Notes: generated by a model from the sequence alone, not told the origin. 64,000 nucleotides of DNA from Halosegnis marinus (GCF_029338355.1 NZ_CP119802.1:744001-808000), one strand, 5' to 3'. Positions 1 to 8,908 are shown, counted from the stretch's first letter. Translations and numbers: made by a program.

Positions 1-154
1 GAGCCTGCGGTCCCTCTTCTCCACGACGGTATCGACCGTCGAGTGATTCCTCTCGCGTCGCCCGGACGTCGCCTCGGGAATATGAATCGATCGTCTCGAA
101 AACCGTCTCCTATCGAGAAGTAGCGCCGTCGCCGAAAAGTATCGCCGGTGTCGC

Positions 155-388
155 TCAGGCCGCTTCCGCCTGCTCGTCGTCCGCGCGGTCGGCGCGCGAC
201 TCCGCGGCCGCGTCGCGTATCTCCTCCTCTATCTGTTGGCGGCCCTTCTTGAACTCGCCCATCGCCTGTCCGGACGAGCGGGCGAGCCCCGGCAGTTTGT
301 CCGCGCCGAACAGCAGCACGGCGAGCAGTAGGATGACGAGCAGTTCCGGACCCCCGGGAATCCCGAGGAACGCTGGGACGAGTTCCAT
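155..388 (-). CDS. tatA: TatA/E-type twin-arginine translocase subunit
   Basis: This 77-residue protein is a TatA-family component of the Tat pathway, which exports folded proteins; haloarchaea use Tat for most of their secretome. A short N-terminal stretch leads into one hydrophobic helix (about residues 13-28). The family's Phe-Gly hinge (LLFGADKLPGLAR) follows, then an amphipathic helix and an acidic, charged tail. Length and order fit TatA/TatE. The two Tat-type lipoproteins at 34.5-36.7 kb would be among its substrates. It stands alone; the first 154 bases of the window carry no gene I can support. Which TatA paralogue it is cannot be told from sequence alone. Confidence 0.93.
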   Translation of the reverse strand: MELVPAFLGIPGGPELLVILLLAVLLFGADKLPGLARSSGQAMGEFKKGRQQIEEEIRDAAAESRADRADDEQAEAA

Positions 389-480
389 GCCACCGACACG
401 ACGTACGGGGGTATAGATATGTGACCCCTACCACCCGTGCAGGGGAAAGATACCTGTCCGTCGGTCCCCGACCCCCGGCC

Positions 481-951
481 GTGAGGGTACTGGTCGCGGC
501 GGCGGACGGGCCGGGCGAGCGGGCCCGCGCGACGCTCGCCGACGCGGGGTTCGTCGTCGAGCGGGTCGAACGGCTCGCCGAGGCCCGCGTCAGGGCCGCG
601 ACCGCCCCCGTTGCCGTCGTCGGGCCGCTCGCCGACGCGCCCGCGACGGACCTGCGCGACGCGCTCGACGCGGCGGGCGCGCGCACCCCGCTCGTCGGCC
701 TCGACCCCGACGCCGCCGGCTACACGACCACCGTCGACGGCCCCGCGGACGACGACCTCCCCGTCGCGGTTCGGCTGGCGCGCCACACCGGCGCGTACCG
801 CGACGCGGTGGACGACCTCTACGAGCGGTGTCGCGCGGCGGCCGACGGCGACGACCCCGAGGTCGCCGAGGCGCTCGCGCGCGCCGACGAGTCGCTCGCG
901 GACGCCCGCCGGGTCGCCGGGCGAACCCCCTACGACTACCTGCTCGACTGA
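481..951 (+). CDS. Degenerate receiver-like protein with HalX-like C-terminus
   Basis: This encodes 156 residues from a GTG start. I chose the GTG because a TATA-like AAAGATACC at 447-455 lies about 30 bases before it, as expected for a leaderless haloarchaeal mRNA; an upstream in-frame ATG at 421 would precede that element. The first ~95 residues alternate strands and helices like a response-regulator receiver (RVLVAAADG, then ARATLADAGF). However, the strand that normally ends in the phospho-accepting Asp reads VAVVGPL, so it is a pseudo-receiver at best. The C-terminal helices (YRDAVDDLYERC) resemble the haloarchaeal HalX domain. There is no output DNA-binding domain and no neighbouring histidine kinase. 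The role is unknown. Confidence 0.7.
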   Translation: MRVLVAAADGPGERARATLADAGFVVERVERLAEARVRAATAPVAVVGPLADAPATDLRDALDAAGARTPLVGLDPDAAGYTTTVDGPADDDLPVAVRLARHTGAYRDAVDDLYERCRAAADGDDPEVAEALARADESLADARRVAGRTPYDYLLD

Positions 952-1000
952 GACTCGCCGCCTGAGGTACACCTTTGTCGCCGGGCCGTCACGTGCTCCC

Positions 1001-2194
1001 ATGGCAGACAACGACGTTCACGGCGAGCAGTTCGGCGTGAAGCACATCCGCGAGGTGTACCGGAAGGGGATGTTCGAGGGCGAGACGCCCGACTTCCCCG
1101 TGTCGTACCCGGAGATGCGCGAGGAGGCGTTCGAGCGCATGTCGTGGCAGGCGAAGGCGTACGTCCACGGCGGCGCCGGCTCCGAGGAGACGTTCGAGCG
1201 CAACAAGGACTTCTCGCGGTGGCGCATCGTCCCCCGGATGCTCCGGGGGGTCGCGGACCGCGACCTCTCGGTGGATATCTTCGGCGAGACGCACGCGTAC
1301 CCGCTGATGATAACCCCGCTCGGCGTCCAGACCCTCCTCCACGAGGAGGGGGAGGCCGCGACGGCCCGCGCCTGCGCGGAGATGGACGTCCCCTTCGTCC
1401 TCTCGTCGCTCTCCTCCACGTCGATGGAGGAGGTCTCCGAGGCGCTCGGCGACACCCCGAAGTGGTTCCAGTTCTACTGGTCCTCCGACCGCGACGTGGC
1501 GGAGTCGTTCCTCGACCGCGCGGAGGCGGCGGACTACGACGCCATCGTCGTCACCGTGGACGCCCCGACGCTCGGCTGGCGCGAACGCCTGCTCGAGAAG
1601 GGCTACTACCCGTTCCTCGACGGCGAGGGGATGGCGAACTACTTCTCGGACCCCGCGTTCCGCGACTCGCTCGACGCGCCCCCCGAGGAGGACCCCGAGG
1701 CCGCCGTGGACCACTTCCTCTCCGTGTTCGGCGACGCCTCGCTCACCTGGGACGACCTCGACTTCGTCTTCGAGCGCACCGACCTCCCGGTCATCGTGAA
1801 GGGGATTCTCCACCCCGACGACGCCCGGAAGGCCGTCGAGGCCGGCGCCGACGGCGTGCAGGTCTCGACCCACGGCGGCCGGCAGATCGGCGCCTCCATC
1901 TCCGCCATCGAGGCACTCCCCGAAATAGCCGACGAGGTCGGCGACGACGCCGCGGTGTTCTTCGATTCCGGCGTCCGCCGCGGCGAGGACGCGTTCAAGG
2001 CGCTCGCGCTCGGCGCCGATTCCGTCATGCTCGGCCGTCCGTTCGCCTACGGCCTCGCCCACTCGGGCCAGTCCGGCGTCGAGAACGTCCTGCGGAACAT
2101 GTTATCACAAATCGACCTCACGATGGGGCTCGCCGGTATCGACGACGCCGAGAACATCGGGCGGGAGGCCGTGCGCGACGAGAAGACGCTGTAG
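1001..2194 (+). CDS. FMN-dependent 2-hydroxyacid oxidase (lactate 2-monooxygenase-like)
   Basis: This 397-residue enzyme belongs to the FMN alpha-hydroxyacid oxidase/dehydrogenase family (lactate monooxygenase, lactate oxidase, glycolate oxidase), which oxidises L-2-hydroxy acids on a TIM barrel. Visible marks are the FMN-contacting PLMITPLGVQ near residue 105, QFYWSSDRD, the Lys in VIVKGIL, and the active-site segment STHGGRQ at 289-295 with catalytic His 291 and Arg 294. The usual residue at 290 is Asn, here Thr. Downstream are DSGVRRGEDAFKALALGAD and MLGRPFAYG, the phosphate-binding end. The ~40-residue N-terminal extension and the insert rich in Glu and Asp around residue 225 match the lactate-monooxygenase branch. 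A CCTTTGTCG element at 972-980 supports the start. The exact substrate is uncertain. Confidence 0.88.
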   Translation: MADNDVHGEQFGVKHIREVYRKGMFEGETPDFPVSYPEMREEAFERMSWQAKAYVHGGAGSEETFERNKDFSRWRIVPRMLRGVADRDLSVDIFGETHAYPLMITPLGVQTLLHEEGEAATARACAEMDVPFVLSSLSSTSMEEVSEALGDTPKWFQFYWSSDRDVAESFLDRAEAADYDAIVVTVDAPTLGWRERLLEKGYYPFLDGEGMANYFSDPAFRDSLDAPPEEDPEAAVDHFLSVFGDASLTWDDLDFVFERTDLPVIVKGILHPDDARKAVEAGADGVQVSTHGGRQIGASISAIEALPEIADEVGDDAAVFFDSGVRRGEDAFKALALGADSVMLGRPFAYGLAHSGQSGVENVLRNMLSQIDLTMGLAGIDDAENIGREAVRDEKTL

Positions 2195-2738
2195 GTCCGT
2201 TTCTCTTCTTTCCCGGGGAGTGCTGACGGCAGAGATACCTCCGAAGCCCTCTCCGTCTCGCGCTACTGCACGCCGAACGATACCTCCGAAGCCCTCGCGG
2301 CGCGGCGCTCGGTGCGCCCGCTGCGCTCCTCGTGGTCGCCCACGGCGACCAACTGCGGTGCTTGTCGATGCGCGCCGTCGCGCCGACTCACGGGTCGCTT
2401 CGCTCCCCGTTCGTGTCACGGCCCGGACTCCCTCCGGTCGCCCGCGCCGCGCCTTGCTCGCCCTTCGAGTCCACCAGGCGACCGCACCACAGCCTACCCT
2501 CCCCGAGTCGTCCGGCCTCGCTCCGCTCGGCACGGACGACAGCCACCGGCCTGCCGAACGGCCGAGACCGACCGCTCCGCCTCGGGGCTTTCGAGGTGTT
2601 CGCCCTTCCTCGCCAGTCGGGCGGAGCTTTCGAAGTGTTCACAGGGGCTCCGGAAGCACAGTAACGAACGTTCCACCACACCAGCCGTTGCCGTTACCGA
2701 CAGCCCGAGGGAGAGGCCCACTCAAGGACGAACAACCA
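2195..2738. repeat. Gene-free 544-base gap with four copies of an 18-base repeat in two orientations
   Basis: No credible gene lies here; the open frames read as Arg/Pro/Ser-rich shadows. Two copies of an 18-mer starting GATACCTCCGAAG sit at 2234-2251 and 2279-2296. Two related copies in the opposite sense (GGGGCTTTCGAGGTGTTC and GGAGCTTTCGAAGTGTTC) sit at 2584-2601 and 2623-2640. The central part is rich in short CGCTCCGCTCG-type palindromes, which are common in haloarchaeal intergenic DNA. A pyrimidine tract at 2197-2213, just after the oxidase stop codon, could terminate transcription. This may be the remains of a small mobile repeat; it carries no transposase. Confidence 0.6.
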
Positions 2739-3719
2739 ATGCTCGGTATCGAACTGACGCCCGAACACCCCGTGGCGCGCGTCGGCGAGCTGGGCGCGCG
2801 CGCCGAGGCGGCGGGCTTCGACACCGTGTTCTGCTCGTCGCACTACAACAACCGCGACCCGTTCGTGGCGCTCGACCGGGTGGCGACGGCCACCGAGGAA
2901 GTCCGCGTCGGGCCGGGCGTCGCCAACCCCTACGACACCCACCCCGTCGCGCTCGCGGGAAAGGTGGCGACGCTGGACGAGGCGTCGGGCGGGCGCGCCG
3001 TGTTCGGCATCGGACCGGGCGACCCCTCGACGCTCCGGAACCTCGGCGTCGAGCGCGAGCGCGGGCTCTCCGCGACGCTGCAGTGTTTCAAGGACGCGCA
3101 GGCGCTGTGGCGCGGCGAGCGCGTGACGCGCGACGGCGTCCACACCGCCGAGAGCGCGGGACTGAACTTCGAGCCGCCGCAGGGCGACGCGATTCCCGTC
3201 CTCGTCGGCGGCGAGGGACCGCACATGTGCCGGATGGCGGGCAAGCACGCCGACGGCCTGCTGTTCAACGGCTCGCACCCGGACGACCTCGCGTGGGCGC
3301 GCGACCGCGTCGAGGAGGGGAAATCGGAGCGACCCGACGAGCGCGGCGCGTTCACGCTCGCTGCGTACGCGTCGGTGTCGGTCGCCGAGGACGCCGAGGC
3401 CGCGCGTGAGGCCGCCCGGCCGCCGGTGGCGTTCATCGCGTCGGGCGCGGCACCGCCCGTGCTAGAGCGACACGGCATCGACGCGGAGCGCGCGGGCGAC
3501 ATCGGCGACGCCATCTCGGCGGGGGCGTTCGAGGAGGCGTTCGGGCTGGTGACGGAGCCGATGCTGGAGGCGTTCTGTATCGCGGGCACGCCCGCCGAGG
3601 TGCGGGAACGCGCCGGGAAGGTGCTCGACCACGCCGACGCGCTCGTCGCCGGGTCGCCGCTCGGGCCGGACCTCGACGCCGCCGTCGAGCTGGCGGGCGA
3701 GGCGTTCGCCGGGCTCTAG
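2739..3719 (+). CDS. mer: F420-dependent methylenetetrahydromethanopterin reductase-like oxidoreductase
   Basis: This 326-residue protein of the bacterial-luciferase-like F420 oxidoreductase family most resembles Mer, which reduces 5,10-methylene-tetrahydropterin to the methyl form with reduced F420. Family marks are the N-terminal barrel strand LGIELTPEHP, FDTVFCSSHYNNRDPF, VGPGVANPYDTHP (the non-prolyl cis-peptide region), the GIGPGDPSTL segment, and VLVGGEGPHMCRMAGKHADG. Haloarchaea are not methanogens, so the enzyme would serve one-carbon (methyl) supply; a different F420 substrate cannot be excluded. The ATG follows the repeat-rich gap with no obvious TATA element close by. Its stop overlaps the convergent small gene by 4 bases. 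The F420:NADP reductase at 13.6 kb could supply reduced F420. Confidence 0.85.
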   Translation: MLGIELTPEHPVARVGELGARAEAAGFDTVFCSSHYNNRDPFVALDRVATATEEVRVGPGVANPYDTHPVALAGKVATLDEASGGRAVFGIGPGDPSTLRNLGVERERGLSATLQCFKDAQALWRGERVTRDGVHTAESAGLNFEPPQGDAIPVLVGGEGPHMCRMAGKHADGLLFNGSHPDDLAWARDRVEEGKSERPDERGAFTLAAYASVSVAEDAEAAREAARPPVAFIASGAAPPVLERHGIDAERAGDIGDAISAGAFEEAFGLVTEPMLEAFCIAGTPAEVRERAGKVLDHADALVAGSPLGPDLDAAVELAGEAFAGL

Positions 3720-3940
3720 TCGTCGCGCTCGTCCGGCGGGCCGCCCGCCGGGAGCGCGCGCCCGATGCTCGCGACGATGCCGCCGACCGCGCCGACGCCG
3801 AAGACGACCGACGCCACGCCGACCGTGAGCGCGCCGAGCGCCAGGAGAACGGCCTGCTCGGGGCTCTGGACGGCGATGTCCGCGAACCGCCCGGGCATCT
3901 CCAGGATACTTTCGATGAGTCCGCCGCTCGCGCTTGCCAT
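3716..3940 (-). CDS. Small haloarchaeal membrane protein
   Basis: This 74-residue protein has one or two hydrophobic stretches (AVLLALGALTVGVASVVFGVG and the adjoining VGGIVASIGRAL) and a polar C-terminal tail rich in Pro, Asp and Arg. I do not recognise a characterised family. It is convergent with the mer-like gene, sharing 4 bases at the stop codons. It is divergent from the zinc-ribbon gene beginning at 4017. Function unknown. Confidence 0.65.
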   Translation of the reverse strand: MASASGGLIESILEMPGRFADIAVQSPEQAVLLALGALTVGVASVVFGVGAVGGIVASIGRALPAGGPPDERDD

Positions 3941-4016
3941 ACTCGCTCCTTCGGCGCGGGCTACTTGCTACTTCCGGGTCCGGCACGCTCTTGCCGCGGG
4001 CCGCCGCCTCACGGGT

Positions 4017-4289
4017 ATGACCGACGACCGCTCGCTCGACGACTTCCTCGGCGGGGACGACGCGGCGAGCGACACGGACGCGGCGGGGGCGGAAAGCCCC
4101 CCGACCGACGACGAGGCCGACCCGGAACCCGAGGACGGCACCGAGAACGGACACGACGACCCCGAACCGGCCCGCGCGACCGCCGCCTTCGACCCCGACG
4201 GCGCCGCCTGCGAGGCGTGCGGCGAGTCGGTGCCCCGGCGCTGGCGCGACGACGGGGCGTGGGTGTGTGCCGAGTGCAAGGCCTGGTAG
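4017..4289 (+). CDS. Small acidic protein with C-terminal zinc ribbon
   Basis: This 90-residue protein starts with MTDDRSLDDFLG and continues as a ~55-residue disordered stretch dominated by Asp, Glu and Ala. It ends in a treble-Cys module: CEACGESVPRRW, then VCAECKAW, a C-x2-C...C-x2-C zinc ribbon. Haloarchaea carry many such small zinc-finger proteins, mostly uncharacterised. I chose the internal ATG at 4017 rather than the longer frame because the upstream part is antisense to the neighbouring gene and lacks haloarchaeal protein composition. A binding role (nucleic acid or protein) is inference. Confidence 0.75.
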   Translation: MTDDRSLDDFLGGDDAASDTDAAGAESPPTDDEADPEPEDGTENGHDDPEPARATAAFDPDGAACEACGESVPRRWRDDGAWVCAECKAW

Positions 4290-4370
4290 CGGCGCGGTTC
4301 GCCATCCCTCGGGAGCGCTCTATACCCGCGGGAGTCAGCCTTACGTCGCCGCGGCCCCACGCGTGAGGTA

Positions 4371-4436
4371 ATGACACGCCTGCTGCCGGGCGGGGAGCGC
4401 AGTCACGAGCCGATCGCGACCGCGGGGGACCGATGA
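4371..4436 (+). CDS. Possible 21-residue leader ORF overlapping the moxR start
   Basis: An ATG at 4371 opens a 21-codon frame whose TGA (4434-4436) overlaps the ATG of the MoxR gene as ATGA. A CCTTACG at 4339-4345 lies about 28 bases before this ATG, the spacing of a haloarchaeal TATA element to a leaderless start, so the transcript may begin at the mini-ORF and not at moxR. The peptide (MTRLLPGGERSHEP...) has no recognisable family. A similar arrangement precedes the second transglutaminase island. It could be a coupled leader peptide or chance; low confidence. Confidence 0.3.
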   Translation: MTRLLPGGERSHEPIATAGDR

Positions 4437-5386
4437 GCGACGCCGAGAACACGGCGGCCGGCGAGGAGGCCGTCCGGGAGGCCGGGACGACGGCGCGCCG
4501 CGTCGTCGCCAACATCGGCGAGGTCATCGTCGGCAACGAGGAGACCATCGAGCACCTCGTCGTCGCGCTGCTCGGCCGCGGGCACGTCCTGCTGGAGGAC
4601 GTGCCGGGCGTCGGCAAGACGATGCTCGCGCGCGCGCTCGCCACCTCCTTCGAGTGCGACTTCAAGCGCGTGCAGTTCACGCCCGACCTGCTCCCCTCCG
4701 ACATCACCGGGGTCAACGTCTTCGACCAGGCGAGCCGGGAGTTCGAGTTCCGGCGCGGCCCGGTGTTCGCGAACGTCGTCCTCGCCGACGAGATAAACCG
4801 CGCGCCGCCGAAGACGCAGTCCGCCCTCCTCGAGGCGATGGAGGAGGAGACCGTGACCGTGGACGGGGACACCCGGCCCGTCCCGGACCCGTTCTTCGTC
4901 GTGGCGACGCAGAACAGCGTCGAGCGCGACCGCACCTACGAGCTCCCGGCCGCGGAGCTCGACCGCTTCGGCATGAAGCTCTCGCTCGGCTACCCGAACG
5001 AGGAGGAGGAGCGGGAGGTGCTCGGCCGCGTCGTCGGGAACCACCCCATCGAGGCGCTCGACCCCGTGGCGACGACCGCGGAACTGCGCGAGGCGCGCGC
5101 CGCCACCGCCGAGGTGACGGTGAGCGAGGCGGTCCGCGCGTACGTCACGCGGCTCGCACGCTACACCCGCGAGAACGCCCAGCTGGGCGTCTCGCCCCGA
5201 GGGTCGGTCGCGCTGTCGCGGGCCGCACAGGGCCGGGCCGTCCTGGAGGGCCGCGACTACGTCGTCCCCGACGACGTCCAGCAGGAGGCGGTGCCGGCGC
5301 TCGCCCACCGGGTCCGCGTGGGGCGCGGCGAGGGGAGCGCGCGCGAACTCGTCCGCGAGGCGCTCGACGCCGTCGCCGTGGAGTGA
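4433..5386 (+). CDS. MoxR-family AAA+ ATPase (island 1)
   Basis: This 317-residue AAA+ ATPase of the MoxR family acts as a chaperone for assembling or activating partner proteins, typically those with DUF58/von Willebrand-like domains. Walker A is VPGVGKT at residues 57-63 and Walker B is LADEIN at 117-122, followed by the family signature RAPPKTQSALLEAMEE. The sensor strand VATQNSVE follows, with LGVSPRGS in the C-terminal lid. It starts an operon with DUF58 and TgpA-type transglutaminase genes; the next gene's ATG overlaps its stop by one base. This trio is a recurrent prokaryotic module thought to act on cell-surface or periplasmic substrates, which remain unknown. Confidence 0.93.
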   Translation: MSDAENTAAGEEAVREAGTTARRVVANIGEVIVGNEETIEHLVVALLGRGHVLLEDVPGVGKTMLARALATSFECDFKRVQFTPDLLPSDITGVNVFDQASREFEFRRGPVFANVVLADEINRAPPKTQSALLEAMEEETVTVDGDTRPVPDPFFVVATQNSVERDRTYELPAAELDRFGMKLSLGYPNEEEEREVLGRVVGNHPIEALDPVATTAELREARAATAEVTVSEAVRAYVTRLARYTRENAQLGVSPRGSVALSRAAQGRAVLEGRDYVVPDDVQQEAVPALAHRVRVGRGEGSARELVREALDAVAVE

Positions 5387-6357
5387 TGCGCCCGACACGA
5401 CGCGGCTGGGGCGCGGTCGCCGTCGTCGCGCTCGCCGTCGGCTTCGCCGCCCAGTCCGGCCCCCGGTCGCTCAACGCCGTCGCCGCCCCCGCGCTGCTGG
5501 CGCTCGCGTTCGGGTACGTCACCCTCCACCGGCGCGACGCGCCGACCGTCGAGCGGCGCAAGCCCGCGCCCGGCTTCCCGGGCGAGACGCGGGACGTGAT
5601 CCTCCGGGTCGACGCCGCGGGGCGCGCGAGCGTGAGCGACGCCAGCGACGGCGGTGTCGCGCGCGTCGCCGACACCGCGAACGGCTACCGCGTCGAACTG
5701 ACCGACCGCGGCGAGTGGACGCTCGGCCCCGCGACCGTCGCCGAGACGGACGCGTTCGGCCTCCTGCGCCGGCGGACGGTCGCGGGCGGCGAGACCGAGG
5801 CGCTCGTCTACCCGCCCGTCGAGCCGCTCGCGCCGAACCGCGCGTTCCGCGGGCTGGTCGAGCGGGCCGGGTCGCCCGACCGCGACGCGTTCGACGCGCT
5901 CCGCGAGTACGTCCCCGGGGACCCGCTCCGCGACGTCCACTGGAAGACCTCCGCGAAGCGGCCGCCCGGCGACCTCGTCGTCGCGGAGTTCGCCACGCAG
6001 GACGAGGGCGGCGTCACCGTCGTCGCGGAATCGACGCCCGGGCGGGCGGACGCGATGGCCGCCGCGGCCGCGAGCGTCGCCGTCCACCTGCTCGAAGCCG
6101 ACCTCTCGGTCGCCGTGGTCGCGCCGAACGGCCGCGTCGAGCGCGGGCGCGGGGACGACCACCGCGACGAGACGCTCGAACTGCTCGCCCGCACCCACGC
6201 GGGCGACGTGAACACTGCCGTCGAGGCCGACGTGCGCGTCCGGGCCGACCGCGACGGCGTGACCGTCCGCACCGAGGGCCGCGAGTTCCCCTTCTCGGAC
6301 CTGCTCGGCGACGCCGACCCGGTCGAGGACGCCCGCGCGGGGGTGGCGCTCGCGTGA
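5386..6357 (+). CDS. DUF58 domain membrane protein (island 1)
   Basis: This 323-residue protein has two N-terminal hydrophobic helices (about residues 8-40), a beta-rich middle, and the DUF58 signature LREYVPGDPLRDVHWKTSAK at 172-191. A von Willebrand-A-like part follows, where conserved residues are poorly kept. DUF58 proteins are the usual partner of MoxR ATPases. The start codon overlaps the moxR stop (TGATG) and its own stop overlaps the transglutaminase GTG, so the three are translationally coupled. The compact length (most relatives are around 300-430) looks complete. Function is inferred from context. Confidence 0.88.
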   Translation: MRPTRRGWGAVAVVALAVGFAAQSGPRSLNAVAAPALLALAFGYVTLHRRDAPTVERRKPAPGFPGETRDVILRVDAAGRASVSDASDGGVARVADTANGYRVELTDRGEWTLGPATVAETDAFGLLRRRTVAGGETEALVYPPVEPLAPNRAFRGLVERAGSPDRDAFDALREYVPGDPLRDVHWKTSAKRPPGDLVVAEFATQDEGGVTVVAESTPGRADAMAAAAASVAVHLLEADLSVAVVAPNGRVERGRGDDHRDETLELLARTHAGDVNTAVEADVRVRADRDGVTVRTEGREFPFSDLLGDADPVEDARAGVALA

Positions 6358-8558
6358 GCACCGTCACGCGGCGGCTCCCGGCCGTGAACGTCGATACCGC
6401 CCGCGTGCTCGCGACCGCCTCGGTCGGCGTCACGATGGTGGCGTACCTGACCGTCCTCCGGTACATCGTCACCGTCGCGGGCGAGCCGCCGCTGTTCTAC
6501 GGCGCGGTCGCGGCGTCGCTCGCGGCCGCGGCCCTGCTCGCGGCGCTCGTCCGCCCGCGGACGGCCGCGCTCGTGACCGCCGGCCTGCTCGCCGCGGGCA
6601 CGTACTACTACGTCGTCACGCTGCCGCCGTCGTTCGACCTCGCCGAGGCGCTCGGGCCGATGGTCGCGGACGCGTGGTCGATGCTGTCGGGCCTCTCCAT
6701 CCTGCGTATCATCAACGCCGGGACGTGGGCGCTCGCCATCACGCCCGCGCCGACGCTGTTCGCCGCCTACCTCGCCTTCCGCCGGCACTACCTCGCCGGG
6801 GCGGCCGTCGCGGGCGGGACCCTCGGCCTGTTCGTCCTGACGGGCAACGCCGACGCCGCGACGACGCTCATCGGCGCGGTCGGGGTCGCGGGCGCGGCCG
6901 GCTTCGGCGACCTCGCGGGCGGCACGACCGAGGTCGCGGTGGACGAGGGGCGCCGGGACGTGCTGTTCGGGCTCGGCGGCATCGTCGCCGTCGCGAGCGT
7001 CGTCGACGTGGTGCCGGAGGAACTCGTCGGCGAGGGCGGGGGCGGGTTCGGCGGGCTCGGCGGCGGCGGGACGACCGAGGCGAACCTCCTCGGCAGCGCC
7101 GACAGCGTCGAACTCGCCGGCTCCATCTCGCTGTCGCCGGACGTCCGCTTCGCCGTCGAGGCGGACGAGCCGGGCTACTGGCGCGTCGGCGGCTTCGACC
7201 GCTTCACCGGCGACGGCTGGGTCCGCACGGGACAGGCCCGGGCGTACGACGGCGACCGGCTGGCGACGCCGCCCGGCCCGGACCGCGCCGTCGAGCAGAC
7301 GTACACGATGGAGGGCCGGATGGGCAACATGCCGGCGCTGTGGAAGCCGCGGAGCGTCGAGCGCAGCGACACCGGCGCGGACGTGCTCCCCGACGGGAGC
7401 CTCCGCCCGGTCCGCGCGTTCCGCGAGGACGAGTCGTACACCGTCGTCTCGCGCGTGCCGACGGCCGTTCCGACGGAGCTCCGGTCGGCCGGCACCGACT
7501 ACCCCGAGGACGTGGTCGACCGCTACACCGCCCTCCCCGGGAACCTCCCGGACCGGGTCGAGGCGCGGACGAGCCGCATCACGGGCAACGCGACGAACCC
7601 CTACGACACCGCCCGCGTCGTCGAGCAGTGGCTCTCGAACAACCGCGGCTACTCGCTCGACGTCGACCGCCCATCGGGCAACGTCGCCGACGCGTTCCTC
7701 TTCGAGATGGAGGAGGGGTACTGCACCTACTTCGCGACGACGATGGCCGTGATGCTCCGCACGCAGGGGATTCCGGCGCGCTTCGCGGTCGGCTACACCG
7801 CGGGCGAGCGGGTCGCCGCGGACCGCTGGGTCGCCCGCGGGCTCAACGCCCACGCGTGGGTGGAGGTGTTCTTCCCCGAACAGGGGTGGATACGGTTCGA
7901 CCCGACGCCCGCCGGCCCCCGCGTCGCGGCCGAGCAGGAGCGCATCGACGACGCCCGGTCGGAGGGCCTCGACTCCGTGGACACGAACGAGACGGGGCCG
8001 GGCGAGTGGACGCCGACGCCCGAGCCGGGCACCGACTCCGACCCGAACGAGATCACGGCCGTCTCGCCGAACTCGACGCCGAGCCTGCGCCAGCTCGCCG
8101 AGGGGGCCAACGAGACGGCCACCGTCCCCGGCGCGGACGGCTCCGGCGGGGGCGGGACGGCCGGCGGGGGCTTCGAGCTCCCGGAGATACCGCCGCGCGA
8201 ACAGCTCGCGCTCGGGGCCGTCGTCGCGCTCGGCGCGGCCGCCGGCGCGCGCAAGTCCGGGCTGACCGGGCGGGCCTACCGGGCGTTCTGGCTCCGGTAC
8301 CAGCCGCGCTCCGACCCCGCGGCGGACACGCGCGGCGCCTACGAGCGTATCGAGTACGTGCTCTCGCGACAGGGCCGCCCCCGCGCCGAGGGGGAGACCG
8401 TGCGCCAGTACGCCGAGGCCGTGGGCGACCGCCGGGCGCGCCGGGCCGCCCGGCTCTACGAGCAGGCCGTGTACGGCGGCGGTGTCTCGGAGGCCGAGGC
8501 CGACGAGGCCGTCTCGCTCGCCGATTCGGTCGTCTCGAACCGCGGCGGCCCCGCCTGA
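6354..8558 (+). CDS. TgpA-type transmembrane transglutaminase-like protein (island 1)
   Basis: This 734-residue membrane protein starts at a GTG overlapping the DUF58 stop. Order of parts: five to six N-terminal helices (to about residue 215, TgpA N-terminal domain), a Gly-rich linker, an extracellular beta region, and a transglutaminase core with Cys 457 (EEGYCTYFATTMAVMLR), His 500 (NAHAWVEVFF) and Asp 516 (WIRFDPTP). A low-complexity Thr/Pro/Gly stalk, one last helix near residue 625 and a cytoplasmic DUF4129-like tail (RRAARLYEQAVYGGG) complete it. The triad is intact, so it is probably an active transglutaminase or protease. It presumably acts outside the membrane on surface proteins, with MoxR and DUF58 as partners. 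Confidence 0.9.
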   Translation: MSTVTRRLPAVNVDTARVLATASVGVTMVAYLTVLRYIVTVAGEPPLFYGAVAASLAAAALLAALVRPRTAALVTAGLLAAGTYYYVVTLPPSFDLAEALGPMVADAWSMLSGLSILRIINAGTWALAITPAPTLFAAYLAFRRHYLAGAAVAGGTLGLFVLTGNADAATTLIGAVGVAGAAGFGDLAGGTTEVAVDEGRRDVLFGLGGIVAVASVVDVVPEELVGEGGGGFGGLGGGGTTEANLLGSADSVELAGSISLSPDVRFAVEADEPGYWRVGGFDRFTGDGWVRTGQARAYDGDRLATPPGPDRAVEQTYTMEGRMGNMPALWKPRSVERSDTGADVLPDGSLRPVRAFREDESYTVVSRVPTAVPTELRSAGTDYPEDVVDRYTALPGNLPDRVEARTSRITGNATNPYDTARVVEQWLSNNRGYSLDVDRPSGNVADAFLFEMEEGYCTYFATTMAVMLRTQGIPARFAVGYTAGERVAADRWVARGLNAHAWVEVFFPEQGWIRFDPTPAGPRVAAEQERIDDARSEGLDSVDTNETGPGEWTPTPEPGTDSDPNEITAVSPNSTPSLRQLAEGANETATVPGADGSGGGGTAGGGFELPEIPPREQLALGAVVALGAAAGARKSGLTGRAYRAFWLRYQPRSDPAADTRGAYERIEYVLSRQGRPRAEGETVRQYAEAVGDRRARRAARLYEQAVYGGGVSEAEADEAVSLADSVVSNRGGPA

Positions 8559-8581
8559 GGCGGTGGCCCCTCCCGACAGTG

Positions 8582-8907
<326 letters not shown>

Positions 8908-8908
8908 C

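Noticed and set aside
1-154. Partial gene entering from the left edge
   Set aside because: Open frames here are short and not protein-like. The stretch has promoter-like AT-rich spots, but no start codon pointing left that I could support.
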